Source: Salmonella enterica subsp. arizonae (GTDB lineage Bacteria; Pseudomonadota; Gammaproteobacteria; Enterobacterales; Enterobacteriaceae). Taken from it: a stretch of DNA of 64,000 nucleotides. The translations under genes and the position numbers were made by a program. Location: NCBI RefSeq assembly GCF_008692845.1, contig NZ_VXJW01000002.1, positions 434,001 through 498,000 on the forward strand. The letters run 5' to 3'. The notes beneath the pieces are model-generated. The model did no database searches, was not told where the DNA came from, and was given only the letters and a program-made list of their open reading frames with translations. Below, one piece after another: positions 62,893 through 64,000 of the stretch; position 1 is the first letter of the stretch, and each line of letters starts with the position of its first letter.

Positions 62893-63987
62893 TTATCGCC
62901 CCATACACCGCACCCGCCGTTCATCAACTCGCTTAGCAAACCAGGCGGTCGTCAGCTTGCGCGTGATCTTCGGGCTTTCCAGTTGAATACCGGGCAACAT
63001 TTCCCGCGCAAGTGTCCTGCCCGTTTTGGCCTCGGCCAGTTTATAGACGTTCTTGTAGAGCGCCGTTTTTTCAAACGCCAGGCTATCGCCCTTCTCCAGT
63101 TGACTGCGAATTTCACGCTCACTCATTCCCAACTGATCTGCCAGTTTACGAGCCGCTAATTCTGTTTTGCCTGGCTCCTTGCTGTTATAACGAATCAGAT
63201 CGCCATCCAGCGCCAGTTTTACGCCGCTGGCTTTACTGACGGCATTCTGGAACGCGGCATTACGGCTGGCATACCACCCTGCGTTGAAGTCGGCGAAGCG
63301 GAAAACAGGCGCGCTGTAGTTCGCCGGGTAATTCAGCAAATGGTATGTCCCAAACCACAGTCCGCCACGACGCGTAAAGACCTCCTGACGTACCGTGCCC
63401 GCCATCTTCCAGGGATAGCCTTTAGCATGCTGTTCGGCAAAGGCGATACTGACCTGCATAGGGCCGCCAGTATGCACCGGGTTATATGAGCCAAATAGCG
63501 TCTGCCCCATAGGGACCATATTGATAAAATCGTCAAAAATAGCGCTAAGTTGTTTTTCGGTTCTTACCGTGTCCAGACGTTCGCTATAGCTTTTTCCGTT
63601 GGGGGAGTTAATTTTCAGCGTGGTATGCACCAGAAACAGCGGAATGTGCAGCCGTTCAGCACGGCGATCAATCTCCTGCCAGGCTATTTTACTTAGCCCC
63701 GGCACGACAGGATCCGCCTGATAACCGGACTCCTGCTGTGCGACAGCCAGCACCGAACAGATATTTTCCACCGTCGGCGCCAGACCCTGGCTCTTGAACG
63801 TTATCGCGATATCTTTTGCCCAAGCCTCTCTGTCTTTGACGCTGGCCGGCATTTTCTGGCGTACAACGTTTGCAACGTCGACAGGCTTCTCGCCCTTGTT
63901 GACAGACTTCCCGGATTGACTACTACAGCCAGCCAGCATTGCGACAGCCAGAAAAGGCAGAAAATAAAGACGGGACACCGTCGACAT
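62893..63987 (-). CDS. yaiW: YaiW, outer-membrane lipoprotein (DUF1615)
   Basis: Surface-exposed lipoprotein, in E. coli palmitoylated and cotranscribed with sbmA, which here would lie just outside the window; it has been tied to entry of proline-rich peptides. The 364 residues carry signal peptide MSTVSRLYFLPFLAVAMLAG with lipidated C21 and Ser at +2. The soluble domain has the conserved QQESGYQADPVVPGL stretch, a lysozyme-like feature. Complete at the right edge of the window. Confidence 0.95.
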   Translation of the reverse strand: MSTVSRLYFLPFLAVAMLAGCSSQSGKSVNKGEKPVDVANVVRQKMPASVKDREAWAKDIAITFKSQGLAPTVENICSVLAVAQQESGYQADPVVPGLSKIAWQEIDRRAERLHIPLFLVHTTLKINSPNGKSYSERLDTVRTEKQLSAIFDDFINMVPMGQTLFGSYNPVHTGGPMQVSIAFAEQHAKGYPWKMAGTVRQEVFTRRGGLWFGTYHLLNYPANYSAPVFRFADFNAGWYASRNAAFQNAVSKASGVKLALDGDLIRYNSKEPGKTELAARKLADQLGMSEREIRSQLEKGDSLAFEKTALYKNVYKLAEAKTGRTLAREMLPGIQLESPKITRKLTTAWFAKRVDERRVRCMGR

Positions 63988-64000
63988 AACGTTTCCTTCT

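Overview
This window is a core-genome stretch of an enterobacterial chromosome, almost certainly Salmonella enterica. Gene content and order match the E. coli K-12 lon to sbmA interval, read backwards, with near-identical proteins. Salmonella-type differences are present: a 2-Cys peroxiredoxin (tsaA) between acpH and malZ, an MdtG-like exporter and an extensin-like protein between iraP and ddlA, and no phoA next to psiF. I cannot fix the serovar. Three genes are visibly decayed (yajO, yaiI, adrA), which should make the strain recognisable.

Layout. 1-6020 is the protein quality-control block on the minus strand: lon (cut by the window edge), clpX, clpP, tig, then bolA. Sigma-32 type promoters stand before lon and clpP, and a gearbox promoter before bolA. 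6322-13665 holds yajG and ampG, then the cytochrome bo3 oxidase operon cyoABCDE on the plus strand. 13666-15122 is an AT-rich island with one unfamiliar gene whose translation looks like a beta-gamma-crystallin domain followed by two beta-sandwich domains. 15456-18948 has yajR, yajQ, panE and yajL. 19043-23731 has thiI divergent from the xseB-ispA-dxs isoprenoid operon, followed by a scar of yajO. 24017-28121 is the minus-strand run nrdR-ribD-ribE-nusB-thiL-pgpA (riboflavin, thiamine, antitermination, phospholipid). 28273-30401 has yajI, tsx and yajD. 30569-36032 is the queA-tgt-yajC-secD-secF operon for tRNA queuosine and Sec translocation.

36126-42335 carries acpH, tsaA, malZ, proY and brnQ. 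42744-49350 has phoBR and the divergent sbcDC nuclease, with tandem Pho boxes between them. 49523-56323 has araJ, mak, rdgC, ppnP, aroM, yaiA, aroL, yaiI (broken) and proC; TyrR- and TrpR-like operators precede aroL. 56338-57434 is a multiply broken adrA (dgcC), then psiF and iraP separated by a very long perfect hairpin. The window ends with the MdtG-like exporter, the extensin-like protein, ddlA, yaiZ, yaiY and yaiW.

The DNA is mostly ordinary housekeeping. The points most worth a second look are the crystallin-like gene at 14064-15122, the 67-base hairpin at 58098-58164, and the three independent gene losses. No CRISPR array, prophage, IS element, tRNA or rRNA gene was seen. REP/BIME elements occur in at least six intergenic spots.
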